From: Mikrocytos mackini
Lineage: Eukaryota; Endomyxa; Ascetosporea; Mikrocytida; Mikrocytiidae
Direction of reading: 5' to 3'
Length of the DNA: 64,000 bases
Assembly (NCBI GenBank): GCA_030180075.1
Contig: JASNJN010000053.1
Span: 1 to 64,000, forward strand
The position numbers and the translations under genes were made by a program. Shown here piece by piece: positions 34,322 through 43,932 of the stretch (the first letter of the stretch is position 1; every line of letters begins with the position of its first letter). The notes under the pieces are model-generated. The model had not been told where the DNA came from. It worked only from the letters and a program-made list of their open reading frames with translations, and did no database searches.

Positions 34322-34828
34322 TAGAGTTTCCAATTTCCCGGGAAACGGGACTCCATTTTTTTATTGCCCGAGAATCGAGAAATGATTTTTCACTATAATT
34401 TATTTCAAATTCAAATATTTGAATTTGGGCAGAAATCTGAAATTTAGACATATTAGTAGGGGCGGAAAATATATGACAAAAAATCGCAAAATATATGACG
34501 ATATATGATTTTGGTTAAAATTTCATAATAATTTTGAAATTTCAAAAGGATAAAATATATGAATTTCATAAAATCGGGATAATTATGGGTGAAAATTTTC
34601 CAGAAATTTGATGAAAATATATGATTTGTACCAAATCACATATTTGCCGCCCCTACATATTAGTAATCAGAAAATGTATTTTATATGGGCCAACCCACAC
34701 GTTTATTATTGTATTTTATTCTCAAAGTCAAAATTATAAGAAATTACGTCTTATTTTCCAGATTTGGATTTCTCGATTTTTTATTTCGGTATTTATCGGG
34801 AAATCCGTTCCCGGGAATGGAAAACCTA
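34322..34828. mobile_element. TAGGGTTTCC family, inverted second copy with a nested MITE
   Basis: The ends are TAGAGTTTCC then AATTTCCCGGGAAACGG at the left and TAGGTTTTCCATTCCCGGG read inward from the right. The body is the reverse of the copy at 33866-34197 apart from the 199-bp insertion at 34457-34655. Flanks (TTTTGTAT/TTTAAATT) match only partly, so the target duplication is eroded or the copy arose differently. Confidence 0.7.
34457..34655. mobile_element. hAT-like MITE, TAGGGG family copy C (199 bp), nested
   Basis: The ends are TAGGGGCGGAAAATATATGA and its inverted counterpart at the right (TAGGGGCGGCAAATATGTGA). It has a perfect 8-bp target duplication, CATATTAG (34449-34456 and 34656-34663). 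The other TAGGGTTTCC copy shows the empty site near 34060 (reverse strand GACATATTAGTTATCAG), proving insertion into the older element. Confidence 0.92.
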
Positions 34829-35055
34829 TTTAAATTAGAACCCAGATTTCTATGTTTACGTAAAATAGATCTTATTTTTAGTTTTCCGATGATATATTTG
34901 AATATTTTCAAAAATTTAAATCGACATTTTATGAGTTCAATTTAGATAAATATTTTGCAAAAAATGTTTTTTTTAATTAAAATTGCTGAAATTTATCATA
35001 AGTTAAACATCTTTAAAAATCTTCCGATTATAATCCACATTTCTATGTATAACAC

Positions 35056-35120
35056 CATTTTTGGGGGAGAATGAATTTTTGGGGGAAAGTGTAATTTTTT
35101 GGGGGAAAATGAATTTCAGC
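35056..35120. repeat. three tandem copies of an ATTTTTGGGGGAAAATGA unit
   Basis: Units of about 18-19 bases, each ATTTTT(T)GGGGGARARTG, follow one another three times. Short G5 runs stand out in the AT-rich background. This is likely replication slippage in a decayed transposon. Confidence 0.7.
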
Positions 35121-35402
35121 CAAAACCCGTCCCGGTCAAAACGTTTAGGACATTTTCCCCGGATAAAACCCTTTATTTGGTAGGGAAATTTTTCAGAAAA
35201 TTTTTGGCGCAATTTTACTAGGTTTTTGTCAAATTTTGATTTTACATTTTGCGATTAAGGTTTAGATTATTTTTTATTATTCAACAAGCATTTTGTTTCT
35301 TATTTTCTGGCATTACTCTTCATTGTTTGATTGAATATTAAAATTGAAAAATTTTGAATATTTTTCAAAATCAAGTTTTCTGATTTTCTAAACGGTTTAA
35401 AC

Positions 35403-35863
35403 CATAAATGGGCATTTACCAGTCAATGTAATCCAGTTTTTAACAAATTTTTTAGTCTTTTTAATCATTTGCCAAAAACCGAAATTGATAATGGGGTCCA
35501 AAAAATTCCTAAAAAATGAGGCCATGTTTCTAGTCTTTTTAGGAGTTTTTTAGGGCTAAAAAACTAGTCAATCCGGGTTTTTTGGCAAAACAGTTCCGAA
35601 CTTAATTTGCGAAAAACTCATTTTGGAATTTGCCAAGAACGTGCTAAAAAGATCTTTTTTAGGAGTTTTTTTTTGCAAAAATTGTTTTTTTACTTCTAAA
35701 GTTATCACTGAAAAATACACGATTAGTCATTGCCAAATCAATTGACTGGCAAAAAATAGTTTTTGGCAAATTTTGTTTTTTTGACGAAATCGCCGATTTG
35801 CCAAAAAACTTTTTTGCTTCGAAAACTATTTAGCGAATGACTGGCTAAAAATGCCCATCTATG
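35403..35863. mobile_element. hAT-like MITE with CATARATGGGC ends (461 bp), nested
   Basis: The left end is CATAAATGGGCATTTACCAG and the right end read inward is CATAGATGGGCATTTTTAGC, with CCAGTCA inside both. The flanks GTTTAAAC and ATTTAAAC are a 7 of 8 target duplication within the right terminal region of the CAGGGTTGG element. The body has repeated TTTTTAGGAGTTTTT and TTTGGCAAA words, no gene. Confidence 0.7.
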
Positions 35864-35955
35864 ATTTAAACCAGTTTAATCCGGTTTTAACCTAGTTAAA
35901 ACCGTGTCCCGGCAAAACGTTTTATCCGTGGACTAAAACCAACCCTGCCAATATT

Positions 35956-37137
35956 ACAGTGAAGGCATGGAAATGATAGATCTTTAAAAGATGGATAAAT
36001 TACTTAAATTTAAAATTATATTACCGAATCAGCCAGTGTTAAAATATCCAATTATTAACAGAAATTTTGGATTTTGTAAATAGATTATGCGTAAGGTAGA
36101 ATAATTTATATTCAAAACAATATTTGTAATGTATTTATAAACACTCCAAAAGGATCTTAAAGAGTTTTGGGCCATATTTAATAAAATATTTAGGTTCAAA
36201 TTATGTTTTTACATCACTCCATTAACAAAATTTTATAATTTTGAAACATATGAATTTTGCCAAATTGACAGATTTTAATTCGTAATAAATATAAGTTTGG
36301 CCTTGAAAACATACTGGAAATATAATATATTAAAAAATTTATAATTTTTCCAAAACTAATTTTATGAAATGTTTGGATTTTCATGAAAATCACTCTATTA
36401 TCAATGTGATTCTAGTAAACAAGACTATACTAACTGAGTGTTCACTGTACCAGTTAAAACAAGGATGATGAACCTTCCACGCAAAAATAATATTTTTAAT
36501 CATAATTTTATCTCTTTGAAGTTTAATAAATGTTTATTTAACACAAAATAATACTCTATTTTGGGATCAATATTGATATTTAAGCGATATAGACAAAGAT
36601 TATATTTAAGTATAAATTATTTTCAAATTTTAAATTCTTCATCTTCTCAGCCATATTATTTTGGAGTTCCTTCACATTAACATGCACTAGACAACAGCAC
36701 ATGCTTTAAATGCATATTAAGACATTATAGAGATTCGCAATAAAGGCTGTGCCGTATTTCACAAAAAAGATATGAACACACATTTACTGTATACAGACCT
36801 TACGAAGTAAAGACAACATTTTAAATCACACCAAAACTCAAACAAAGACAGGAAATTAACTTAGAATCAAAACAAAAAGACTTACAGTATTTCAAATAAG
36901 AATAGCAAATGAATAAAATATAATGAATAATGGGATTAAATGGAATGGGGCATAATCTAGAGAACAGCGCATACTTGAAAAGGAGTGTATACGTGTGCGA
37001 ATGTAAATTTTTTCGCACCAAAAAATTTCAAGGGTAAATTTCCTAATAAAAAATGGTTTTAAAAAAATTAGCGTAAATAGACCTGACCTCAGTTTACAAG
37101 TTCTGTCTAATTTTAGAATTGGTGCCTCATTGGAGTT
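35956..37137. other. non-coding AT-rich stretch
   Basis: Nothing recognisable. It belongs to the spacer between the two 2.1-kb inverted arms. Confidence 0.45.
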
Positions 37138-37145
37138 ATTATAAG

Positions 37146-38003
37146 TAGGAGTCGGATTATATATGAGTTGTTTTGTATCAAAATGAGTCCTCTCAAAATT
37201 TTTTACCAGTTTTATATGGCATAGTTATTTTCATAAATTCAATCTTGGACATTAAAACTCCAACATTCCATACCAATGACACAATAAATTTAATTCTGTA
37301 AAAGACCGGAAATAAAATAAGCAAAATATTCATGATAAATTCTAATTTGAAAAAGCACCCCAAAATTTTTAAGGACTCATTTTGATACAAAACAACTCAT
37401 ATGAATCATATATTTTCATATAAAATTACATAATTAACTACAAATTTTGAGTCATATATATGTGAAAAAGTCATATATTTCCAAATACCAGACTGCATTT
37501 CAGACAAACCTAAAATTTAAAATCGCAAATTTTACTTATTTTGGCCTATATTAGATTTGTAAAATGTATTTTTATACATAGATATCATTATTAGCGAAAT
37601 TAGATAACTTTTGGAATGTAAAATGAATTTTCGGGAGCATTATTTGGAAAATTTTTAAATCAATAAATTTTTTGAAACTTATGATGAATTTGACCATAGA
37701 CTATATTTTAAATGATGTATTTCGTTGAAACAGGCATTTATTGGCATTTGAAAATGCTTTTTTTCTCGAATTTTAAAATTCTGGTTTTTAGGCATTTCAT
37801 CACAAAACATGATATAATGTCAAATCTATTACCTTTTAGCAATATATTTATATAAATCAAGTCCCAATAGGGCCAAAATAGAGTTTTAGCAACCAATTTA
37901 GAATCAAAATTACTTAAGTGTAAAATAATAGAAAACCATATATCGAACATCAAAAAAGTCATATATTCATATATTTAATTTCGACAAAAAAATCCGATCC
38001 CCA
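37146..38003. mobile_element. hAT-like MITE, TAGGGG family copy D (858 bp) with inner inverted element
   Basis: The ends are TAGGAGTCGGATTATATATG and, read inward from the right, TGGGGATCGGATTTTTTTGT. The flanks are ATTATAAG (37138-37145) and GTTATAAG (38004-38011), 7 of 8. It is much longer than copies A-C because it contains a second element at about 37158-37402. That inner element is bounded by TATGAGTTGTTTTGTATCAA and its reverse, followed by AATGAGTCC on both sides. A left end of the inner family recurs at 57874. Confidence 0.7.
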
Positions 38004-38164
38004 GTTATAAGGGTAACCCAAATCAGCACTTTTGAATTACAAAAAACTCTGAAGGTTTAGCCGGTTTGTCCTAAAAATGCCTTGAGCTAGTTAATCTTAG
38101 CGTGACTAAAACAGCTAAATTCTTGTTATATATTTTGGAACCAAAACCCCAATTGGTTGTTTAC

Positions 38165-40310
38165 CAAGGGGTACCCTAGGTTATATCATCCATTCGGGAA
38201 AATCATATAAAACCTATTTATAATGTCTATTTTCATCTATAAAACACGAATAGTGAATTTCAAATATAAATAAACCATGTGAAAACGTTTTAACAACAGA
38301 GTTCGATTAAATAATGGGAATAAACACCATTTCTAGATCTTTCAAAATTACATTGTAATTTGACTAACACTAGAATGTTGCCCACCTAAAGAACTTAATA
38401 AAACAATGTATAAGCGATTGATTTGGGGTAAACTCAATATTTTCACGTTCCTGTATCATTTTTAGAGCCCCAGAAGCACTTAAACATTAAAATATTATTA
38501 ATTAAATTGGACCAAATACCTTAGAAACCGACTAAGATTAGAGTGGTTAAATCTATAAATGGATCAATGTGTGAAATTTTACTTTATGATCATTTTCAAA
38601 GATATTTATAATATTTAGTATGATTTATCGCTGGGGCGACCGAAAATAACCGCTATAAATTAGTCTTATTAGCTCTTATAAAATCAATGTTTTATACAAA
38701 ATAAGCTTTTAAAACTATATCGATATTCGTTGGAAATTCAATATTTAACGCTAAAATACATACGGAATTTAGAGCTGATTTGCAAGCCAAGAATCTTAAA
38801 ACTAAATGTTAATCTTTTCGACGATTTATCCATCGTATTGATGATCTTCATCTCATCGAAAGATATACTTTAAGTCTGTCGGATCAATTTTATTCAAATG
38901 GCGATGTATTCAGGCAGTATTAGAATTAATCAATAAGAGAATTCAGTTAATAGTAGAATATATAAATAAATATTACGATTTAGAATATTGAAGTTCGATT
39001 TCGTCAACAAGAATTTAAAAATCCGATAAATAATATAAATAACTAGCCATTTCGTTGCAAAATAAAGATCATTCTTGAATAGATTAAGATTTTTCTAATA
39101 TGTGACGAACTATTACATATATGTTTATTTAAATTAATATAAAGATACAATGATTTTAAAGATGTTCTAAACATTTATTGGATCTGATAAATAATACAAG
39201 GTATTCAAAGAACTAAATTAACACAATATTTTGATTTTAGTATAATATATTAAATATTTTGTAGAGAAAATGATAAAATATACACATATCTATGATGAAA
39301 TGTAAGCTTGATATAGATATCTTTTGTAGTATATGCTGTGAAAATAAGGAAACTACGTTTGCCTTTTTTATATCGTGGGTTTTAATATTTGGGTTTAGTC
39401 TCTTTTGGTGTTTATGCCTTTAATCGGTCCATAAGATGCCTAATAAAAATATTTTAGTTGTATAATAAATTTTGAATGTAAAATTGGAAATATCATCATC
39501 GATAAAATTGTAAGTTTATCGCCAATTTATTTGATATTCATTAAAATTAAAATCGGTTTACGGAATTTTTACCAACAATCAAACATTGCTGGAAAAAAGG
39601 TTATATTAAAGTATAGATTCGGTAGAATAAAACATACACACATCATAAGAAAACATAATTAAGAATCCAAATAAAACTTAACACCGAATATAATATAGGT
39701 AAAGTAGTTTTATGAAATCGACCTTAAATTCCATGAATATTACCATGTAAATACTCGTTAATTAAAGTTTCAAATGAACGGAAATGGGGTTGATAGCAAA
39801 AAATCCTCCTAGTTTATCGATAATTTGAGATTTTTACATATTTTCCTGAAAATGTGACATGAAACATAATTCACGATTATTGATCAATTAGAGGCTCGAG
39901 ATAAATTGAAACTCTGTTCTTTAATATATCCTTGGACTTTGTTGAATAATTTGGTTATATTTATATTTTACTTGCTGTTTCATAATTTTCATTAATATTG
40001 TAGATATGAAGTCGTTTGGAGATGGCATGTAGTGCACTATATCAATAGAATGTAGACTTGGGTGTCTTCGCAGAAAGTTACACATGTTAAAAGGATATAA
40101 TCATTGAAGTTTTCTGTTTATTAGTCTCCCAAATCTTGACAAAACTCATTTTGTATACAAAATAAGCAATAACGTCTTGTTAAGCTTTTATATCTCGTTC
40201 AGGAACGCTCTAAAACACATTTGAATACTAAAAATAACGTTATTGGGCTGTATATCTAAATATAAGTAAAAATAATTTTAAGCTTTATGGCCCCTAATTA
40301 TTAGCTTGTT
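38165..40310. repeat. right arm of the 2.1-kb inverted repeat
   Basis: This is the reverse-orientation partner of 31381-33478. The high-identity core is about 38530-39960. Small differences (for example CTTGTTAAGC here against CTTAAAAAAG there) show that the arms are real, separately mutating copies and not a pure assembly mirror. No coding potential. Confidence 0.85.
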
Positions 40311-40399
40311 TTTCAAAATCTTTTATAACTACATTACCAAATATGTATCGATTTCGTCTTTATTACCCAATACTTGGAATAATATTGATAAAATAATAT

Positions 40400-40671
40400 G
40401 GGTCATATTGACCCATATAGTCTCCAAGCAATATGCGTTTTGGGGTCAATTTGACCCAAATGGTCCTAGATGAAATAGTTTTTTGGGGTCATATTGACCC
40501 ATATAGTCTTCAAGCATTTATCTATTTGGGTCAATATGACCCAAATTGTCCCAAAGTACATGGTTTACATGGGTCAATATGACCCGAAATGTCCGCAAAG
40601 AAACAGATTTTGTGGGTCATATTGACCCAAAATGTCCTATGTGCTTGGCCCACCATGGGTCATATTGACCC
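40400..40671. repeat. 43-bp minisatellite with palindromic core, 7 units
   Basis: The core GGGTCAWWWTGACCC starts at 40400, 40443, 40486, 40528, 40571, 40614 and 40657, a period of 43 bases with one 42. Every core is an inverted 6-mer pair (GGGTCA ... TGACCC) with a 3-base AT centre. Between cores the sequence varies except for a conserved GTCC/GTCT shortly after each core. Drift in the linkers with cores fixed points to selection or gene conversion on the palindrome. Confidence 0.95.
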
Positions 40672-41024
40672 ATACGGGGGCGAAAGTGTTAACTTTGAAA
40701 AATACCATTTCCGAAATATACTCAGGTAAATAATATAAATAAATAATTTCTTTAAGATATTTCTAAGCATCAAATATATTAAAAGTCAACTTTAGATATA
40801 TAAAATGAAGGTTTTAATGTCGATATTTTACGAACATTTATACAACCAATGGTATCGAATTGTAAACATCACTGAATATAAAATTTTGCTTTGTTAGGAT
40901 TTAGGGAATTATTATTTATTTTCAGCAAAGTTGTTAATTATTTGTTTATTGATAAAATCCCATATTTATATTTCTATATTCAAATAATTTATTAAAATTT
41001 TTTTAATCAACCATTCGGAAGAAA

Positions 41025-41096
41025 AACATTTTCCGACCGACCCGATGTCGGAATCGGTCGGAATCGGAACGACATTTTGATCATTTTGACACCTCT
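41025..41096. repeat. GGTCGG-rich hAT-like terminus
   Basis: Read inward from 41096 it starts CAGAGGTGTCAAAATGATCA and then has repeated CCGATTCCGAC/GGTCGG words, like the subterminal parts of the element at 29195. No partner end was found. Confidence 0.45.
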
Positions 41097-41103
41097 GAGT
41101 CAT

Positions 41104-41450
41104 AATACAAAAACCAAGAAAGAAGAGGCGGCTAGACTAAGCAAAAAAGTAAAGCTGTCTGGTGTACAAGAGAAAAGGAAGAAGGTTGTGAGAAAAGCTA
41201 GGGAACAGCGTACGCTTCTGCATGGAAACCTTTATTTTCAAAAGTTAAATTTTTGAAACATAAATCTTTTGAGAATGACAAAATGGCAGATCCTGCGCAT
41301 AAACTCAATAATGTAAGCAAACTTAAACCCATCCCCTTTTAATAACAAATGGTAAAACCCTTGTTAAAGACAAATACTTTGAAAAGGTTAAAAGTTCTCA
41401 AAAGATAGGTGAAAGGAAAGTAAAATCGACGAATTACGCAAAGCAATAAA
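41104..41450 (+). pseudogene. decayed Lys-rich gene fragment
   Basis: A frame from 41104 to a TGA at 41254 reads TKKEEAARLSKKVKLSGVQE, then KRKKVVRKAREQRTLLHGNL. Further pieces in other frames downstream read ENDKMADPAHKLNNVSKLKP, then KDKYFEKVKSSQKIGERKVK up to about 41450. The composition resembles a nucleolar or ribosome-assembly protein C-terminus, but I do not recognise it. It lies between two GGTCGG-type repeat ends and has lost its N-terminus. Confidence 0.45.
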
Positions 41451-41586
41451 AATTTTTAAAATTTAAACCCATGAGTATATGTCAATAGCCTGAATAACGA
41501 GAATAGGGCGATGCGGATATAAAGAGGCTTAAAAAATTCAATTCAAACTAACTGAATCAGCAAAACAAAATCGTTGGTTAATAGCC

Positions 41587-41650
41587 GACCCGATCCGACC
41601 CGACATCGGGTCGGGTCGGATGGTCATTTTAGCCCATTTTCTCATCTCTG
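41587..41650. repeat. CGGGTCGG inverted repeat, hAT-like terminus
   Basis: A strong palindrome, CCGACCCGACATCGGGTCGG, is followed by ATGGTCATTTTAGCCCA and an end reading inward CAGAGATGAGAAAATGGG. It is related to the termini at 29195 and 41096. The left partner is not identified. Confidence 0.5.
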
Positions 41651-41724
41651 ATTTAAACAACAACTACGAGAAATTGAGGGTTAATATGTATCAATTCTTT
41701 ACAAATCAATTCATTATTTATAAA

Positions 41725-42237
41725 TCAAACTTCGAGCGTTTCTTCATATTCTTCCAATTCAAATATAACCTTCTTTTCTCCAACAGTTTCACGTATTATT
41801 GCTTTCTCACATGACTTAATATACACAGGCGAAATTTTATCACATTTTTCACATCTGAGGAACCTTGAAGATTTTTCTTTACATTCGCAAATACTTTCTT
41901 TTTCGTAGTAAATCGTTTTAATATTTTTTGTGTCTGGACAAAGCCCAGATTTCTTTGTTTTGATCGTCCTTTCCGGTTTTTCGTCGCTCTTTATAGCTTT
42001 GAGAAGTAAAGTGGACTCCCCTGTTTTGTAGTAGTTTCCTTTAACGCTTTTGAACAGTTCTATAATGGTGGGAAACCTCTCGAGCTTCAAACCAATGTTC
42101 TCTTCTTTGTATTCCAGTGTATACTTGTTATCGTCCGTTTTCTTTAGTTTCAAAGGAGACAAGAGGTTGTTCTTTATTTCCTCATCCAGACGGCCCGATA
42201 ATTCTTCTGGAAGTTTTAGAATAAAATTTTCTTCCAT
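41725..42237 (-). CDS. TAF7: TFIID subunit TAF7 (TAFII55 N-terminal domain)
   Basis: The 170-residue product starts with MEENFILKLPEELSGRLDEE, matching the family's opening in which an acidic start leads into FILRLP. It continues through LKLERFPTIIELFKSV and NYYKTGESTLLLKA, matching the family's DLPCIIES-KT-YYK-S/D core. TAF7 binds TAF1 within TFIID at RNA polymerase II promoters. It is short: after the core domain (1-90) comes a Cys-containing tail (CECKEK, RCEKCDK), possibly a small zinc site, then an acidic end. I use the ATG at 42237; the frame extends 7 codons upstream without ATG. It is divergent from the ORC3-like gene with start codons 8 bp apart. Confidence 0.75.
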   Translation of the reverse strand: MEENFILKLPEELSGRLDEEIKNNLLSPLKLKKTDDNKYTLEYKEENIGLKLERFPTIIELFKSVKGNYYKTGESTLLLKAIKSDEKPERTIKTKKSGLCPDTKNIKTIYYEKESICECKEKSSRFLRCEKCDKISPVYIKSCEKAIIRETVGEKKVIFELEEYEETLEV

Positions 42238-42245
42238 ATTTAAAA
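42238..42245. promoter_or_regulatory. 8-bp divergent start region (TTTAAAAA)
   Basis: The two ATG codons face away from each other with only TTTAAAAA between them. Transcription of each gene must begin inside the coding sequence of the other, so the promoter elements are embedded in coding DNA and the 5' ends overlap. Confidence 0.6.
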
Positions 42246-43706
42246 ATGGAAAATACAAAAAGCTGGTTTAAGAACGTGTTAGAGAACGAAATTAAAACCC
42301 TTGACCTTCTGTCATTTACAACTGTTCCATCCTTAACTACACAACAGAAGTCGAAATTCCGTTGCATTAGAGTTGAATTAATTGTTGGAAGTTCGCTTGA
42401 CATTCAGCCTTATATTGAAACCACCCACAGAATGTTATCCAAAGTATCAGACAAAAAGAAAAAAGTCGCTATTAAGCTAGAAAATTCTTGTTTCGAAAGC
42501 CACTTCGGTATTTTGGAAAGTATTTACATTCAACTATCAAAAAAGCGTTGCGAAAAGACTTCGGTTGTCTCCCAACTAAACAAGCAATTATCTCTTGAAA
42601 AAGAATATACATTTTTAATAGATGCGCTACACTATCAAACAATGCATCAAATATCAACAATAGTAGAAATATATTCTAAATACAATTTCAAGTTAAATTT
42701 CGTTTTGTTCACTAAACAAAGCATTTATTTGAACAGAGCGGCCGCTTCACTTTACTCTTTAGAAGAGCAACACAAAGCTTCCGTGCATATTTCCAAACTA
42801 CCGCTAGACACAACCATTATTGAAAAGTTTCTTTACTACAATTTGTCGGAAAACACAGTATACCTAACAAACAAGGAAATGTTGTTTTTTATGAACAACC
42901 TTGAACACTCAAATATAAATATGATGGCGTTTATTATGTTCGTTAGGGCAGCAACGCACCGTGAAGAAATTGAACAAGACAATACTTATCAAGATTTAAT
43001 TCTGGAGTTCACACATTTGTATTTTGACAAAGCTAGTGAAGAAGCCGAGCTTGAAATCGGCAGCTTCTTAAAAGTATACACGTTACTTGCAAATATGGAA
43101 TGCATGGAAGATAAAAACAAGCCCAACTCAAATAGCAAAATCGAATTTGAGTGCCAAGAATTCATAAAATATTTATCTGCTGAAGATTACGTAAAAGAAG
43201 TAATACACATTCTGGAGAGTAAGAAGGTACTGCCGAAAGGCAAAACAAAAGTGTTCAAAGATAAACTTAGGGCGTCTTCCGAAGATGGGGCTGCGGAACA
43301 TAGAAGCGATACCGAAAGTGACAGGTATGAGTACAGAAGTAAACATACCAAAAGGTTCAAACTAGGAAATGTTTCGTTTAAAAAAGAGGCAGTAGACAAC
43401 AACGTCGAGAATTTTAAACGAACGGAATTGCTGAAGGAAATACTAAATGAGGTTTTAATTTGCACAGAAATCGATGAAGAGTTTGATACACACGGCCTAA
43501 CTTCAAGTATATTCCCAAGTTTTGAAGAAGAGGTCGTAAGAGATGCCGTACGTATTTTCCCGTCTATTGGTAATGTGCTACAAAGAATACAGGACGAATC
43601 TGTTAGTTATACAGGGATAAGCGCAGGATTAAAAACAGCTATTGACCTTTTGAGGAGTACTGGCGTTCTGGAATTAGACAAAAATAATTACATACAGTTT
43701 AGTTAA
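42246..43706 (+). CDS. origin recognition complex subunit 3-like protein
   Basis: This 486-residue protein probably belongs to the complex that marks replication origins and loads MCM helicase. The N-terminal half follows the ORC3 layout. A VELIVGSSLDIQPYIETTH block comes first. A strand ending KKKVAIKLENSCFESHFGIL corresponds to the conserved Asp/Asn-Cys strand. Then FLIDALHYQTMHQISTIVEI, at the position of the degenerate Walker B, is followed by a VLFTKQSIYLNRAAASLYSL-type strand and helix. A lid-like helical block then starts VYLTNKEMLFFMNNL. Residues about 340-400 are charged linker with a basic run. The C-terminus (GISAGLKTAIDLLRSTGVLE) fits a winged helix. There is no Walker A, as expected for ORC3. 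Sequence divergence is high, so treat the name as likely, not proven. Confidence 0.55.
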   Translation: MENTKSWFKNVLENEIKTLDLLSFTTVPSLTTQQKSKFRCIRVELIVGSSLDIQPYIETTHRMLSKVSDKKKKVAIKLENSCFESHFGILESIYIQLSKKRCEKTSVVSQLNKQLSLEKEYTFLIDALHYQTMHQISTIVEIYSKYNFKLNFVLFTKQSIYLNRAAASLYSLEEQHKASVHISKLPLDTTIIEKFLYYNLSENTVYLTNKEMLFFMNNLEHSNINMMAFIMFVRAATHREEIEQDNTYQDLILEFTHLYFDKASEEAELEIGSFLKVYTLLANMECMEDKNKPNSNSKIEFECQEFIKYLSAEDYVKEVIHILESKKVLPKGKTKVFKDKLRASSEDGAAEHRSDTESDRYEYRSKHTKRFKLGNVSFKKEAVDNNVENFKRTELLKEILNEVLICTEIDEEFDTHGLTSSIFPSFEEEVVRDAVRIFPSIGNVLQRIQDESVSYTGISAGLKTAIDLLRSTGVLELDKNNYIQFS

Positions 43707-43932
43707 CTTAATATTTAATAACTGGAAAAATACTTGTTATTTGTAACATATTTGACACATTCGTAGATGAAAATTTTCCTACTCATTCTCAATGAACTGT
43801 TTAATTTCACAAATACCAAGAGAGGCTAGATGTAATGTTTAGAACATGTTACATCGTTATGGAGTATGTATAAATCCATTACTGGTTACTACGGTTGGTT
43901 TGTGAAAATATAAAATTTTTGATAAAAAGTAT

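Larger units (their letters stand above)
26121..35947. mobile_element. candidate 9.8-kb composite element bounded by CAGGGTTGGT ends
   Basis: The left end at 26121 reads CAGGGTTGGTCGGTTTAAAC. The right end at 35947, read inward, is CAGGGTTGGTTTTAGTCC. The outside flanks are identical 8-mers, CCAATATT (26113-26120 and 35948-35955). Both subterminal regions are rich in GGTTTAAACC/GGATTAAAC words. This fits one old element that carries or received the MULE transposase gene and many later insertions. Against it: perfect terminal identity covers only about 10 bases, and one arm of the large inverted repeat lies inside while the other lies outside. Two separate solo ends are the alternative. Confidence 0.35.

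Noticed and set aside
31381-40310. Polinton/Maverick-type large DNA transposon
   Set aside because: Long inverted arms fit, but there is no polymerase B, integrase, packaging ATPase or capsid gene anywhere between them.
40400-40671. CRISPR-like array (15-bp palindromic repeats with 28-bp spacers)
   Set aside because: The linkers share a conserved GTCC/GTCT after each core and are relatives of each other, the context is a eukaryotic genome and no cas genes exist. It is a minisatellite.
40400-40671. Nuclear-receptor response elements (inverted GGGTCA half sites with 3-bp gap)
   Set aside because: The resemblance is real, but nothing else supports receptor biology in this genome, and the regular period is better explained as a tandem repeat.
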